Assembly: GCF_915069625.1 (NCBI RefSeq)
Contig: NZ_CAJZFD010000023.1
Span: forward strand, 1 to 17,153
DNA length: 17,153 nucleotides
From: an uncultured Veillonella sp.
GTDB lineage: Bacteria; Bacillota; Negativicutes; Veillonellales; Veillonellaceae
Direction: 5' to 3'
Positions 1 through 6,171 of the stretch are shown piece by piece; position 1 is the first letter of the stretch; each line of letters begins with the position of its first letter. Under the pieces are notes generated by a model. The model made no database searches, was not told the DNA's origin, and was given only the letters and a program-made list of their open reading frames with translations. The position numbers were made by a program, and so were the translations under genes.

Positions 1-4
1 TACT

Positions 5-49
5 ACGGGCTTATAGCCCGTGAGCAAACCACCCGTTTTACGGGTGGTT
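5..49 (+). mobile_element. Two tandem hairpins, probable right end of an IS200/IS605-type element
   Basis: Two perfect short palindromes lie side by side at the window edge: ACGGGC (5-10) pairs with GCCCGT (16-21) across a 5-base loop, and AACCACCCG (27-35) pairs with CGGGTGGTT (41-49) across TTTTA. No T-tract follows the second stem, which argues against an ordinary terminator. From family knowledge, IS200/IS605 elements and solo tnpB copies end in subterminal hairpins of this kind, often with an ACCACCCG-type stem, and the same region forms the 3' part of the TnpB guide RNA. The transposase or tnpB gene would lie to the left, outside the window, so this is an inference from the ends alone. 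It could instead be a repeated palindromic element. Confidence 0.45.
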
Positions 50-165
50 CTGATTGTTAAGGTATATTAGAATTCCATTGTGTTCTAGAATACTCGTTTT
101 GAATTTAAATATCCTTCAAATGGCATCTAGTAGTATAGGTGTATGATCAGTTACATTGTAACCTA

Positions 166-1389
166 TTATTTCTCAATATTAACGATGTTTACGATAACTT
201 CTACGGCTTTTTTCATGTCATCAATACATGCGAATTCGTGACGACCATGTAGATTTTCTACGCCCGTAAAGATATTAGGAGTAGGGATGCCCATGAAGGA
301 AATTTTAGAACCGTCTGTACCACCGCGGATAGGGTCACAAATAGGAGTGATACCGGCTTTTTCCATAGCAGCTTTGGCTACGTTAACGCATTCCATATTG
401 TCTTTAATGATATCGTACATGTTGTAATATTGATCTTTTACAGATACTTCACATACTTCACGGCCGTAGATTTCATTTAATGTTTGACCAGCTTGTAAGA
501 AGAATGCTTTTTTCGCTTCGAATAATTCTTTGTCATGGTCGCGGATAATATAGTTCATTTTACCTGTATCTACTTGTGTTTCCATGCTCATGAGCATGAA
601 GAAGCCTTGACGACCACATGTATGTTCAGGAACAGCAGCACCTGGTAATAGAGAATCGAATTGCATTGCTAATTTAGCACAGTTGATCATAATGCCTTTG
701 GCAGTGCCTGTATGAACAGATACACCTTTGAGGGTCACTGTACCGCCTGCAGCATTGAATGTTTCGTATTCAAGTTGACCGAGGCTTTCACCATCAATTG
801 TATAGGCAAAATCAACAGGAAATTCTTTGACATCAAAGTGATCGGCGCCAGTGCCGATTTCTTCGTCTGGACCGAAAGCGCACATGATTTTTCCGTGCTT
901 GATTTCTGGATGAGCTACGAGGTACGCGAGGGCTTCCATAATTTCACAGATACCCGCCTTGTCGTCGCCGCCGAGGAGCGTAAGACCATCTGTGACAACT
1001 AAGGATTTACCGATGTAATTCTTTAGATTAGGGAAATCTGCACGACGTGTGAAGATTTGATGTTCTTCGTTAAGGCAAATATCGCTGCCATCGTAATTTT
1101 CAACGATGCGAGGCTTAATATTTTCTGCGTTGTAGTCTGCTGTATCCATGTGAGCAATGAAGCCGATAGCAGGTGCTTTTTCATCTGTATTAGCATTTAA
1201 TGTGCCGATAACAAAACCATTTTCACGGTTATAAATAACTTCATCTAAACCGATTGCTTTTAAATCAGGAACGAGCACATTAGTAGCAAAGTCTACTTGA
1301 GTTTGAGTACTTGGAATGGTTGTACTTTCCTCGTTAGACCGTGTATTTATGCTTGTGTAGCGTACAAAACGTTCAACCATTGGTTCCAT
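166..1389 (-). CDS. pepT: Peptidase T (tripeptide aminopeptidase, M20 family)
   Basis: This cytoplasmic zinc aminopeptidase removes the N-terminal residue from tripeptides. The 407-residue length is normal for PepT. The di-metal site of the M20 family is visible: H80 and D82 in HMDTAD, D142 in GGDDKAG, the E176-E177 pair in DEEIGTG, D199 in IDGES, and H381 in NLHGRHE. The start is placed at 1389 because AAGGAGG lies 7 bases upstream on the minus strand and the protein then aligns with the usual PepT N-terminus (MVERFVRYTSINT...). The open frame runs 41 codons further upstream, but that extension does not look like PepT. The gene is divergent from the oligopeptide transporter at 1626, so peptide uptake and hydrolysis may be jointly controlled. 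No strong terminator is visible after the stop. Confidence 0.95.
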   Translation of the reverse strand: MEPMVERFVRYTSINTRSNEESTTIPSTQTQVDFATNVLVPDLKAIGLDEVIYNRENGFVIGTLNANTDEKAPAIGFIAHMDTADYNAENIKPRIVENYDGSDICLNEEHQIFTRRADFPNLKNYIGKSLVVTDGLTLLGGDDKAGICEIMEALAYLVAHPEIKHGKIMCAFGPDEEIGTGADHFDVKEFPVDFAYTIDGESLGQLEYETFNAAGGTVTLKGVSVHTGTAKGIMINCAKLAMQFDSLLPGAAVPEHTCGRQGFFMLMSMETQVDTGKMNYIIRDHDKELFEAKKAFFLQAGQTLNEIYGREVCEVSVKDQYYNMYDIIKDNMECVNVAKAAMEKAGITPICDPIRGGTDGSKISFMGIPTPNIFTGVENLHGRHEFACIDDMKKAVEVIVNIVNIEK

Positions 1390-1468
1390 AATAAGCCTCC
1401 TTGAGAGAATGTATTGAATATATAATTGGTTGATACCATAGTTAGACCTATTTAGCCTATATATCTTA

Positions 1469-1497
1469 ATTGTAGACCAGTAGTACATAAAATGCAA
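1469..1497 (-). promoter_or_regulatory. Candidate pepT promoter
   Basis: Read on the minus strand, TTGCAT (1492-1497) and TACAAT (1469-1474) are separated by 17 bases. The -10 matches the sigma-70-type consensus at 5 of 6 positions, while the -35 matches only in TTG. It would give a leader of about 70 bases before the pepT ribosome binding site. Assigned by eye only. Confidence 0.35.
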
Positions 1498-1507
1498 AGT
1501 GTATCGG

Positions 1508-1539
1508 TGCATAATGTGTAAAAATATTCGTATTATGCA
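1508..1539. repeat. Inverted repeat TGCATAAT-N16-ATTATGCA, possible operator
   Basis: TGCATAAT at 1508-1515 and its exact reverse complement ATTATGCA at 1532-1539 are separated by 16 bases. They lie in the divergent gap between pepT and the OPT transporter, between the two candidate promoters and about 10 bases upstream of the transporter -35. The position suits a dimeric regulator acting on both genes. No regulator family is recognised from the half-site. Confidence 0.35.
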
Positions 1540-1549
1540 TATAAAGCAA

Positions 1550-1578
1550 TTGAAACGTGTATAGCACCATGATAGTAT
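1550..1578 (+). promoter_or_regulatory. Promoter of the OPT transporter gene
   Basis: TTGAAA (1550-1555) and TAGTAT (1573-1578) are separated by exactly 17 bases, close to the housekeeping consensus. Transcription would begin near 1585. A strong AGGAGG (1613-1618) then precedes the ATG at 1626. Confidence 0.6.
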
Positions 1579-1625
1579 AAAGGTGGATAGATATACGTTT
1601 GTATTTTTTATGAGGAGGTTTTACT

Positions 1626-3563
1626 ATGTCGGACGAAACTCGTTCTATTCCGCCCGTAGAACCCGTATTAGATCCTAAGAAGGATTACGTAGAGATTAAC
1701 TCATATGTAGTATTCTGGGGCCTATTCTATGCGGCAATTTTCACACTGGCTGTAGGGTATTTATGTTTGAAAATTGGTCAAACAGTAGATGCCTTTGCTC
1801 CAGTATCTGTACTTGCTATGGGTACAGCAGTTATTTTGAAACGGCAAAATGCTTTTGCCGAAACGGTTCACATTCAGGCTATCGCTAGTTCTAGTACGAA
1901 CACATTAGCTGGTGCCATGTTCTTCTTACCGGCTCTATACATTTGGAATGTTACAGATGTAACCTTTGTACAAATGGCGATTCCTATTATCCTTGGTGGC
2001 GTACTTGGTGTTCTATTATGCGTTATGTTCCGTCGCTACTTTGTTGAGGAAATGCACTATGTGTATCCGTTCCCAAGCGGTCGTGCTGCTGCTGAAGTGC
2101 TAATGAGTAATGAAGGTAGCAAAGCGAAACTTATGCTTGGTTCTGGCCTTATCGCTCTTGTATATGACTTTATTCTTAACAGCCTCGGCTGGTGGGAAGA
2201 GGTTATCCGTACTACCGCATTTAAATGGGGCACTGCTTTGGCAGATCAAACTAAGTTAAATGCTGCTGTAGATACAGATGCTGCATTGCTTGGCCTTGGT
2301 TACTTTACAGGCTTACGGTATGCAGCTATTATCGCAGCTGGTTCCTTCTTCTCTTGGTTCGTATGTATTCCAATTGTATACTATTTAGCTCCGGAACACA
2401 TCATGCAAATCAATGGGCATGCAGTTCCACTTGCAGAAGCTCCTATTCGTAAAGTATTCTTAGACTATGTTCGCCATATTGGTATCGGTATGCTTGCTAT
2501 GGCAGGTATTATCGGATTGCTCAATATGTCTAAGGTAGTAGCTAGTGTTGTAAAAAATGCAGTACTTGATATTTTCAGTTCCAAAACCGTTGATGTTAAC
2601 TTGCTTCGTACACAACGTGACGTTCCTACATCTTGGATTGGCGCTGGCATCTTATTATGTACAGTTCTATTTGCAGCATATTTCCACTTTATGTATGCTG
2701 AAAGCTTCTCCCAAACAATCGTAGCATTCTTAATCGTTCTAATTATGTCCTTCTTATTATCTGTAGTAGGTATCAGCTCCATTGCTTATACAGGTACAGA
2801 ACCAGTATCTGGTATGACAATCTTCATGATTATCATCTCCGCTGTATGCTTAACAGCTGCAGGTATGACTGGTAAAGTAGGTATGATTGCAGTCCTCATG
2901 ATGGCTTCCTTCATCGGTACAACCATCGGTATGGCTGGTAACTTCATGTCTGAACTCAAAGTAGCGCACATGACAGGTGCTACACCTAAGAAAATGGAAC
3001 AATGGCAAATCGTTGGTACCATTCTTTGTGCCGTACTTTCTGTAGGCGTTATGATCCTCTTGAACGATGCATATGGCTTCGTAGGAGACCATGCATTAAA
3101 TGCTCCACAAGCGAATGCTATGGCTGCTATCATTGAGCCAATGATGACTGGTGGTAGTGCTCAATGGCCTCTATACATGGCTGGTGCATTATTTGCCATC
3201 ATCTTGTGGATGGTAAAAGTTCCACCATTGGCATTTGCTCTTGGTACATACTTGCCAATGGAAATCAACACACCATTACTTATCGGTGGTTTGATTGCAT
3301 ACTTCGTACAAAATAGTACAAAAGATAAAGAATTGGCAGATCTTCGCTTCTCCAAAGGTAGCACAATTGCATCTGGTCTCGTAGCTGGTGGTGCTATTGG
3401 TTCTTTATTCAGTGCCGTACTTCGTATTGCCGGTGTTGATGTATTCGCTCAAGATTGGGTTGAAACACCAGAAGCAACATACCTCAGTATCGTAATGTAC
3501 TTGTTACTCTGTGTATTCTTGTACAAAGTAGCTATGTACGTAAAAGCTAAAAAAGCTAAATAA
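1626..3563 (+). CDS. OPT-family oligopeptide transporter
   Basis: This is a 645-residue polytopic inner-membrane protein, with about 14-16 hydrophobic segments by eye. The OPT/YSL signature YPFPSGRAAAEVL is at 147-159, and a glycine-rich membrane segment ends in an arginine pair near 122-137 (GGVLGVLLCVMFRR). Prokaryotic OPT proteins are secondary, cation-coupled carriers of oligopeptides, and some relatives carry metal chelates, so the exact substrate is not proven. The start is fixed by AGGAGG 7 bases upstream and a good promoter at 1550-1578. The gene is monocistronic and ends in a strong terminator at 3639-3685. Its divergent neighbour encodes peptidase T, which supports a role in peptide uptake, perhaps as an amino-acid source for an asaccharolytic anaerobe; that last point is inference. 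Confidence 0.9.
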   Translation: MSDETRSIPPVEPVLDPKKDYVEINSYVVFWGLFYAAIFTLAVGYLCLKIGQTVDAFAPVSVLAMGTAVILKRQNAFAETVHIQAIASSSTNTLAGAMFFLPALYIWNVTDVTFVQMAIPIILGGVLGVLLCVMFRRYFVEEMHYVYPFPSGRAAAEVLMSNEGSKAKLMLGSGLIALVYDFILNSLGWWEEVIRTTAFKWGTALADQTKLNAAVDTDAALLGLGYFTGLRYAAIIAAGSFFSWFVCIPIVYYLAPEHIMQINGHAVPLAEAPIRKVFLDYVRHIGIGMLAMAGIIGLLNMSKVVASVVKNAVLDIFSSKTVDVNLLRTQRDVPTSWIGAGILLCTVLFAAYFHFMYAESFSQTIVAFLIVLIMSFLLSVVGISSIAYTGTEPVSGMTIFMIIISAVCLTAAGMTGKVGMIAVLMMASFIGTTIGMAGNFMSELKVAHMTGATPKKMEQWQIVGTILCAVLSVGVMILLNDAYGFVGDHALNAPQANAMAAIIEPMMTGGSAQWPLYMAGALFAIILWMVKVPPLAFALGTYLPMEINTPLLIGGLIAYFVQNSTKDKELADLRFSKGSTIASGLVAGGAIGSLFSAVLRIAGVDVFAQDWVETPEATYLSIVMYLLLCVFLYKVAMYVKAKKAK

Positions 3564-3638
3564 AGAATAAGATATACTCTTAAGCATGTGAGTATTTTGT
3601 TTGATTAAAAATTGTTAGGAATTCTCCACTCTAGGGAT

Positions 3639-3685
3639 GACCGCCTTTACCGAGTTTTTGTTTAATTGGTAAAGGCGGTCTTTTT
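3639..3685 (+). terminator. Rho-independent terminator of the OPT transporter gene
   Basis: A perfect 13-bp stem is formed by GACCGCCTTTACC (3639-3651) and GGTAAAGGCGGTC (3668-3680), followed by TTTTT (3681-3685). It closes the transporter transcript and insulates the next gene. Confidence 0.9.
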
Positions 3686-3757
3686 ATATAACTAATAACT
3701 TTTTTGATATAGCTAAAAACTATGTGAGTTTAAAACCTATTTATATGATTGGATTAA

Positions 3758-3786
3758 TTGACCTCAACTATATCGAATGTTATCAT
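3758..3786 (+). promoter_or_regulatory. Candidate promoter of the solute-binding lipoprotein gene
   Basis: TTGACC (3758-3763) and TATCAT (3781-3786) are 17 bases apart. A second -10-like TATAAT lies at 3792-3797 without a well-placed -35. Either start would put a leader of more than 100 bases before the ATG at 3907. Confidence 0.5.
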
Positions 3787-3792
3787 AATACT

Positions 3793-3819
3793 ATAATACC
3801 TTTAGAGGTATTATTTTTA
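3793..3819 (+). other. Stem-loop with T-rich tail in the 5' leader of the lipoprotein gene
   Basis: ATAATACCT pairs with AGGTATTAT (9 bp, 4-base loop, 3793-3814), followed by TTTTATT. It looks like a small intrinsic terminator, yet it falls at or directly after the expected start of the downstream transcript. It may therefore be a 5' stabilising hairpin, an attenuator, or a second terminator for upstream readthrough. Confidence 0.35.
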
Positions 3820-3906
3820 TTATGTCCATGTAATGTAAGTATAAATATAATAGTTGATTAAATAGAACTCCTGTTTCTAAGTATACAGGATTAAGTAGGG
3901 GCAATT

Positions 3907-4692
3907 ATGAAATTTAAGAAAATCGCAGCTCTTTTAGGAGCTTTTACAATTGCTAGCAGCTTGTTTATCGCTGGTTGTGGCAATACAGGTACGAGTCAAA
4001 AGACATGGCGCGTCGGTACTGATGCGACCTATGCACCATTTGGATTTAAAGATAAAGATAGCGGTAAATTAGCTGGTTTTGATATTGATATTATCAATGC
4101 TATTGCAAAAGAAGAGGGCATTGAAGCGGATATTCAAAACTTGAACTTTGATGCACTGTTACCAGCATTACAAAGTAATACTATCGACATTGCTATTTCA
4201 GATATGACCATTTCTGAAGAACGAGCAAAATCTGTAGATTTCAGTAACCCATACTATATTGCAGGGAATGGTCTCGTTGTTAATATAGATAACACAAATA
4301 TTAATAGCTTTAAGGATCTAGAAGGAAAACGTATTGGTGTATCTATCGGATCTACTGGTGCAGAAATTGCTAGCAAGATTCCAAATGCTGATGTACGCCA
4401 GTTCAATATCATCGTTGATGCCTTTTTAGAACTACAAAATAAAGGCGTCGATGTAGTTATTAACGATACGCCGGTAAATGAATATTATGTTAATGGGAAG
4501 GGTAAAGGTATCGCAAAAGTCACTGGAGAGGACTACGATGCGGCACCACTTGGTATTGCTGTGAAAAAAGGTAATACAGAGCTTCTCAATAAAATTAACG
4601 ATGGCCTAGCTAAGATTAAAGCAAATGGCAAATATGCTGAGATTTATAAAAAATGGTTTGGTAAAGAGCCACCAGCAGAGGTATTAAAATAG
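3907..4692 (+). CDS. Polar amino acid ABC transporter substrate-binding lipoprotein
   Basis: The 261-residue protein has a lipoprotein signal: MKFKK, a hydrophobic segment, then lipobox IAGC with the modified cysteine at 24. The mature part is a class-II periplasmic binding fold of the polar amino acid (PAAT) type. It starts at WRVGTDATYAPFGF (34-47) with the first lobe GFDIDIINAIAKEEG (57-71). SDMTISEERAKSVDFS (98-113) carries the carboxylate-binding R106, IGVSIGSTGAE (143-153) binds the ligand backbone, and D187 in VINDTPV is the usual amino-group ligand. Substrate cannot be read from sequence; glutamine, arginine, cystine or methionine-type ligands are all possible. No permease or ATPase gene is adjacent, so it must partner with components encoded elsewhere. 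The start is preceded by a modest AGGGG site. Confidence 0.9.
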   Translation: MKFKKIAALLGAFTIASSLFIAGCGNTGTSQKTWRVGTDATYAPFGFKDKDSGKLAGFDIDIINAIAKEEGIEADIQNLNFDALLPALQSNTIDIAISDMTISEERAKSVDFSNPYYIAGNGLVVNIDNTNINSFKDLEGKRIGVSIGSTGAEIASKIPNADVRQFNIIVDAFLELQNKGVDVVINDTPVNEYYVNGKGKGIAKVTGEDYDAAPLGIAVKKGNTELLNKINDGLAKIKANGKYAEIYKKWFGKEPPAEVLK

Positions 4693-4720
4693 TTTGTAGA
4701 TAGTACCAAAATGTATTATC

Positions 4721-4729
4721 TGTTATAAT
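4721..4729 (+). promoter_or_regulatory. Extended -10 promoter candidate for mmuM
   Basis: TGTTATAAT matches the extended -10 consensus (TGnTATAAT) exactly, although no good -35 lies 16-18 bases upstream. It sits in the 84-base gap after the lipoprotein stop, where no terminator is seen. mmuM may therefore be transcribed both from here and by readthrough. Confidence 0.45.
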
Positions 4730-4776
4730 ACGTTTTGTAAACCTCGAATGGTATGAGGTAGTATAGAATAGGTGAT

Positions 4777-5793
4777 ATGATGGCTAAACGAAGAGCATTT
4801 TTAGATATAATTAAACAGAAGGGCGCCCTCGTTTTAGATGGTGGGTTAGGGTCAGAATTAGAACGTTATGGCTGTGATCTTCAACATAAGTTGTGGTCTG
4901 CCAAGGTTCTTATGGATCAACCGGATATCATCAAGAAAATACATATTTCCTACTTAGCGGCTGGTGCAGATATTATTCAAAGCTCTGGCTATCAAGCTAC
5001 GGTAGCAGGCTTTAAAGGATTAGGGCTTGGTACGGAAGAGGCTATAGAACTCGTTAAATTATCTGTTCGTCTAGCAGTACAAGCTCGTAATGAGTTCGTG
5101 GAAGCCAAGGCAAGTGGGGCGCTTATACTTAGAGGCATTAAGCTAGGAGAAGAAACAGCAGACGGCGTTAAATATTTTTCCGAAGGTGCATTACCTAAAC
5201 CATTAGTAGCAGCTTCTGTAGGCCCATACGGAGCTTTTTTAGCGGATGGCTCTGAGTACCGTGGTTATCCTGGCGTACAAACTGAGTATCTCGAGGTGTT
5301 CCATATTCCTCGCTTAGCCTTATTCTGTGAAGAAAATCCTGATATACTATCCTTTGAAACAATACCATCCTATGATGAAGCTATTGCGATTGCTCGGGCC
5401 ATGTCTGATCCATATACATCAAGAGGGATTCCTGGATGGATTGCCTTCTCTTGTAAGGATGAACATCATGTCTCTAGTGGAGAAACAATCATTAAATGCG
5501 CGGAAATGATCGATAAGGTTCGTCCTATAACTGGCATTGGTATCAATTGTACTAAACCTGAATATGTAGAGTCTTTGGTTAAGGATGTTCGTACAGTTAC
5601 TGATAAACCAATTGCGGTATATCCAAATCTTGGTGAAAGTTATGATAGTGAAACTAAGACTTGGTATGGTGACCCAGGATCCTTTGTTGATTATGTAGAT
5701 TCATGGCGCGAGGCCGGTGCTAATATTATAGGTGGATGCTGTCGAACGACACCTGAAATCATCGGTGATATTGCTAAAAAAATTCATAAATAA
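4777..5793 (+). CDS. mmuM: Homocysteine S-methyltransferase
   Basis: This cytoplasmic zinc enzyme transfers a methyl group to homocysteine to make methionine, in the MmuM family using S-methylmethionine or S-adenosylmethionine as donor. The 338-residue protein is a single pterin-independent Hcy-methyltransferase barrel. The N-terminal strand is VLDGGLGSELER (19-30). The three zinc thiolates are C258 in GIGINC and the C321-C322 pair in GGCCRT, in their normal places. It lacks the folate and cobalamin domains of MetH. Two ATGs are in tandem (4777 and 4780); AGGTG at 4770-4774 is better spaced for the second, so the protein may be one residue shorter. The gene follows the solute-binding lipoprotein by 84 bases and ends in a strong terminator. 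Confidence 0.92.
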   Translation: MMAKRRAFLDIIKQKGALVLDGGLGSELERYGCDLQHKLWSAKVLMDQPDIIKKIHISYLAAGADIIQSSGYQATVAGFKGLGLGTEEAIELVKLSVRLAVQARNEFVEAKASGALILRGIKLGEETADGVKYFSEGALPKPLVAASVGPYGAFLADGSEYRGYPGVQTEYLEVFHIPRLALFCEENPDILSFETIPSYDEAIAIARAMSDPYTSRGIPGWIAFSCKDEHHVSSGETIIKCAEMIDKVRPITGIGINCTKPEYVESLVKDVRTVTDKPIAVYPNLGESYDSETKTWYGDPGSFVDYVDSWREAGANIIGGCCRTTPEIIGDIAKKIHK

Positions 5794-5808
5794 CTAGTAA
5801 GTAAATAG

Positions 5809-5842
5809 AAAGGCTATTCCTTTAGATAGGAATAGCCTTTTT
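5809..5842 (+). terminator. Rho-independent terminator of mmuM
   Basis: A perfect 13-bp stem joins AAAGGCTATTCCT (5809-5821) and AGGAATAGCCTTT (5828-5840) across a 6-base loop, continued by T residues to 5842. Confidence 0.9.
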
Positions 5843-5913
5843 AGATTTTAGTAAAAGATTATTAGCTTGTGGTATGTGATATAGAAACGGAAATAGTAAT
5901 GTAAATATAATAA

Positions 5914-5941
5914 AAGAGGTGATATATTAGTATTACCTCTT
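5914..5941 (-). terminator. Second hairpin downstream of tRNA-Ser, possible backup terminator
   Basis: AAGAGGTGATA (5914-5924) pairs with TATTACCTCTT (5931-5941) with one G-T pair. On the minus strand the stem is followed by TTATTATATTT, so it could act as a weak back-up terminator behind the main tRNA terminator. On the plus strand it lies beyond the mmuM terminator and has no clear role. Confidence 0.35.
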
Positions 5942-5950
5942 CTTTTGGAA

Positions 5951-5982
5951 TAATAAAAAAGCAGTGCCTAAGCACTGCTTTT
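5951..5982 (-). terminator. Terminator of the tRNA-Ser transcript
   Basis: GCAGTGC (5961-5967) pairs with GCACTGC (5972-5978), lengthened by A/T pairs on both sides. On the minus strand it ends in a run of T, directly after the encoded CCA of the tRNA. Confidence 0.8.
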
Positions 5983-5986
5983 ATTA

Positions 5987-6077
5987 TGGCGGAGAGACAG
6001 GGATTTGAACCCTGGGTACGGGATAACCGCACACATGATTTCCAATCATGCTCCTTCAGCCGCTCGGACACCTCTCC
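5987..6077 (-). tRNA. tRNA-Ser (anticodon GGA)
   Basis: On the minus strand the gene folds as a class-II tRNA of 91 bases including an encoded CCA (5987-5989). The acceptor stem is GGAGAGG with TCTCTCC (one G-T pair) and the discriminator is G. The anticodon arm is CATGA-TTGGAAA-TCATG, giving anticodon GGA. A long variable arm typical of serine tRNAs follows, then T-arm CAGGG-TTCAAAT-CCCTG. It reads UCC and UCU codons. It has its own promoter (6109-6137) and terminator. Confidence 0.97.
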
Positions 6078-6108
6078 ATGTATTCTGTTGTGTAACAGGT
6101 ACTTGTAT

Positions 6109-6137
6109 AGTATATTAGATAGGAGTTTAGATGTCAA
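6109..6137 (-). promoter_or_regulatory. Strong promoter of tRNA-Ser
   Basis: On the minus strand a perfect TTGACA (6132-6137) is followed 17 bases later by TATACT (6109-6114). Transcription would begin about 25 bases before the mature tRNA 5' end, as expected for a stable-RNA gene. The -35 begins only 35 bases after the glycosyltransferase stop codon. Confidence 0.85.
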
Positions 6138-6171
6138 GAAAATTTTTGATGGAGTATAGTATTTTCGATAG

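Larger units (their letters stand above)
3564..3906 (+). other. Intergenic region between OPT transporter and solute-binding lipoprotein
   Basis: This 343-base gap has no credible coding sequence. It contains the transporter terminator (3639-3685), an AT-rich stretch, a candidate promoter (3758-3786), a stem-loop just at or after the expected transcription start (3793-3814), and a weak stem ACAGGA/TCCTGT (3869-3890) shortly before the ribosome binding site. No T-box or known riboswitch consensus was recognised. Confidence 0.6.

Noticed and set aside
1390..1512. 41-codon N-terminal extension of pepT
   Set aside because: It covers a candidate promoter and lacks PepT similarity; AAGGAGG precedes the ATG at 1389.
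2465..3364. Several antisense open frames inside the OPT transporter gene
   Set aside because: They are shadows of a membrane-protein gene with strong coding signal on the plus strand and have no ribosome binding sites of their own.
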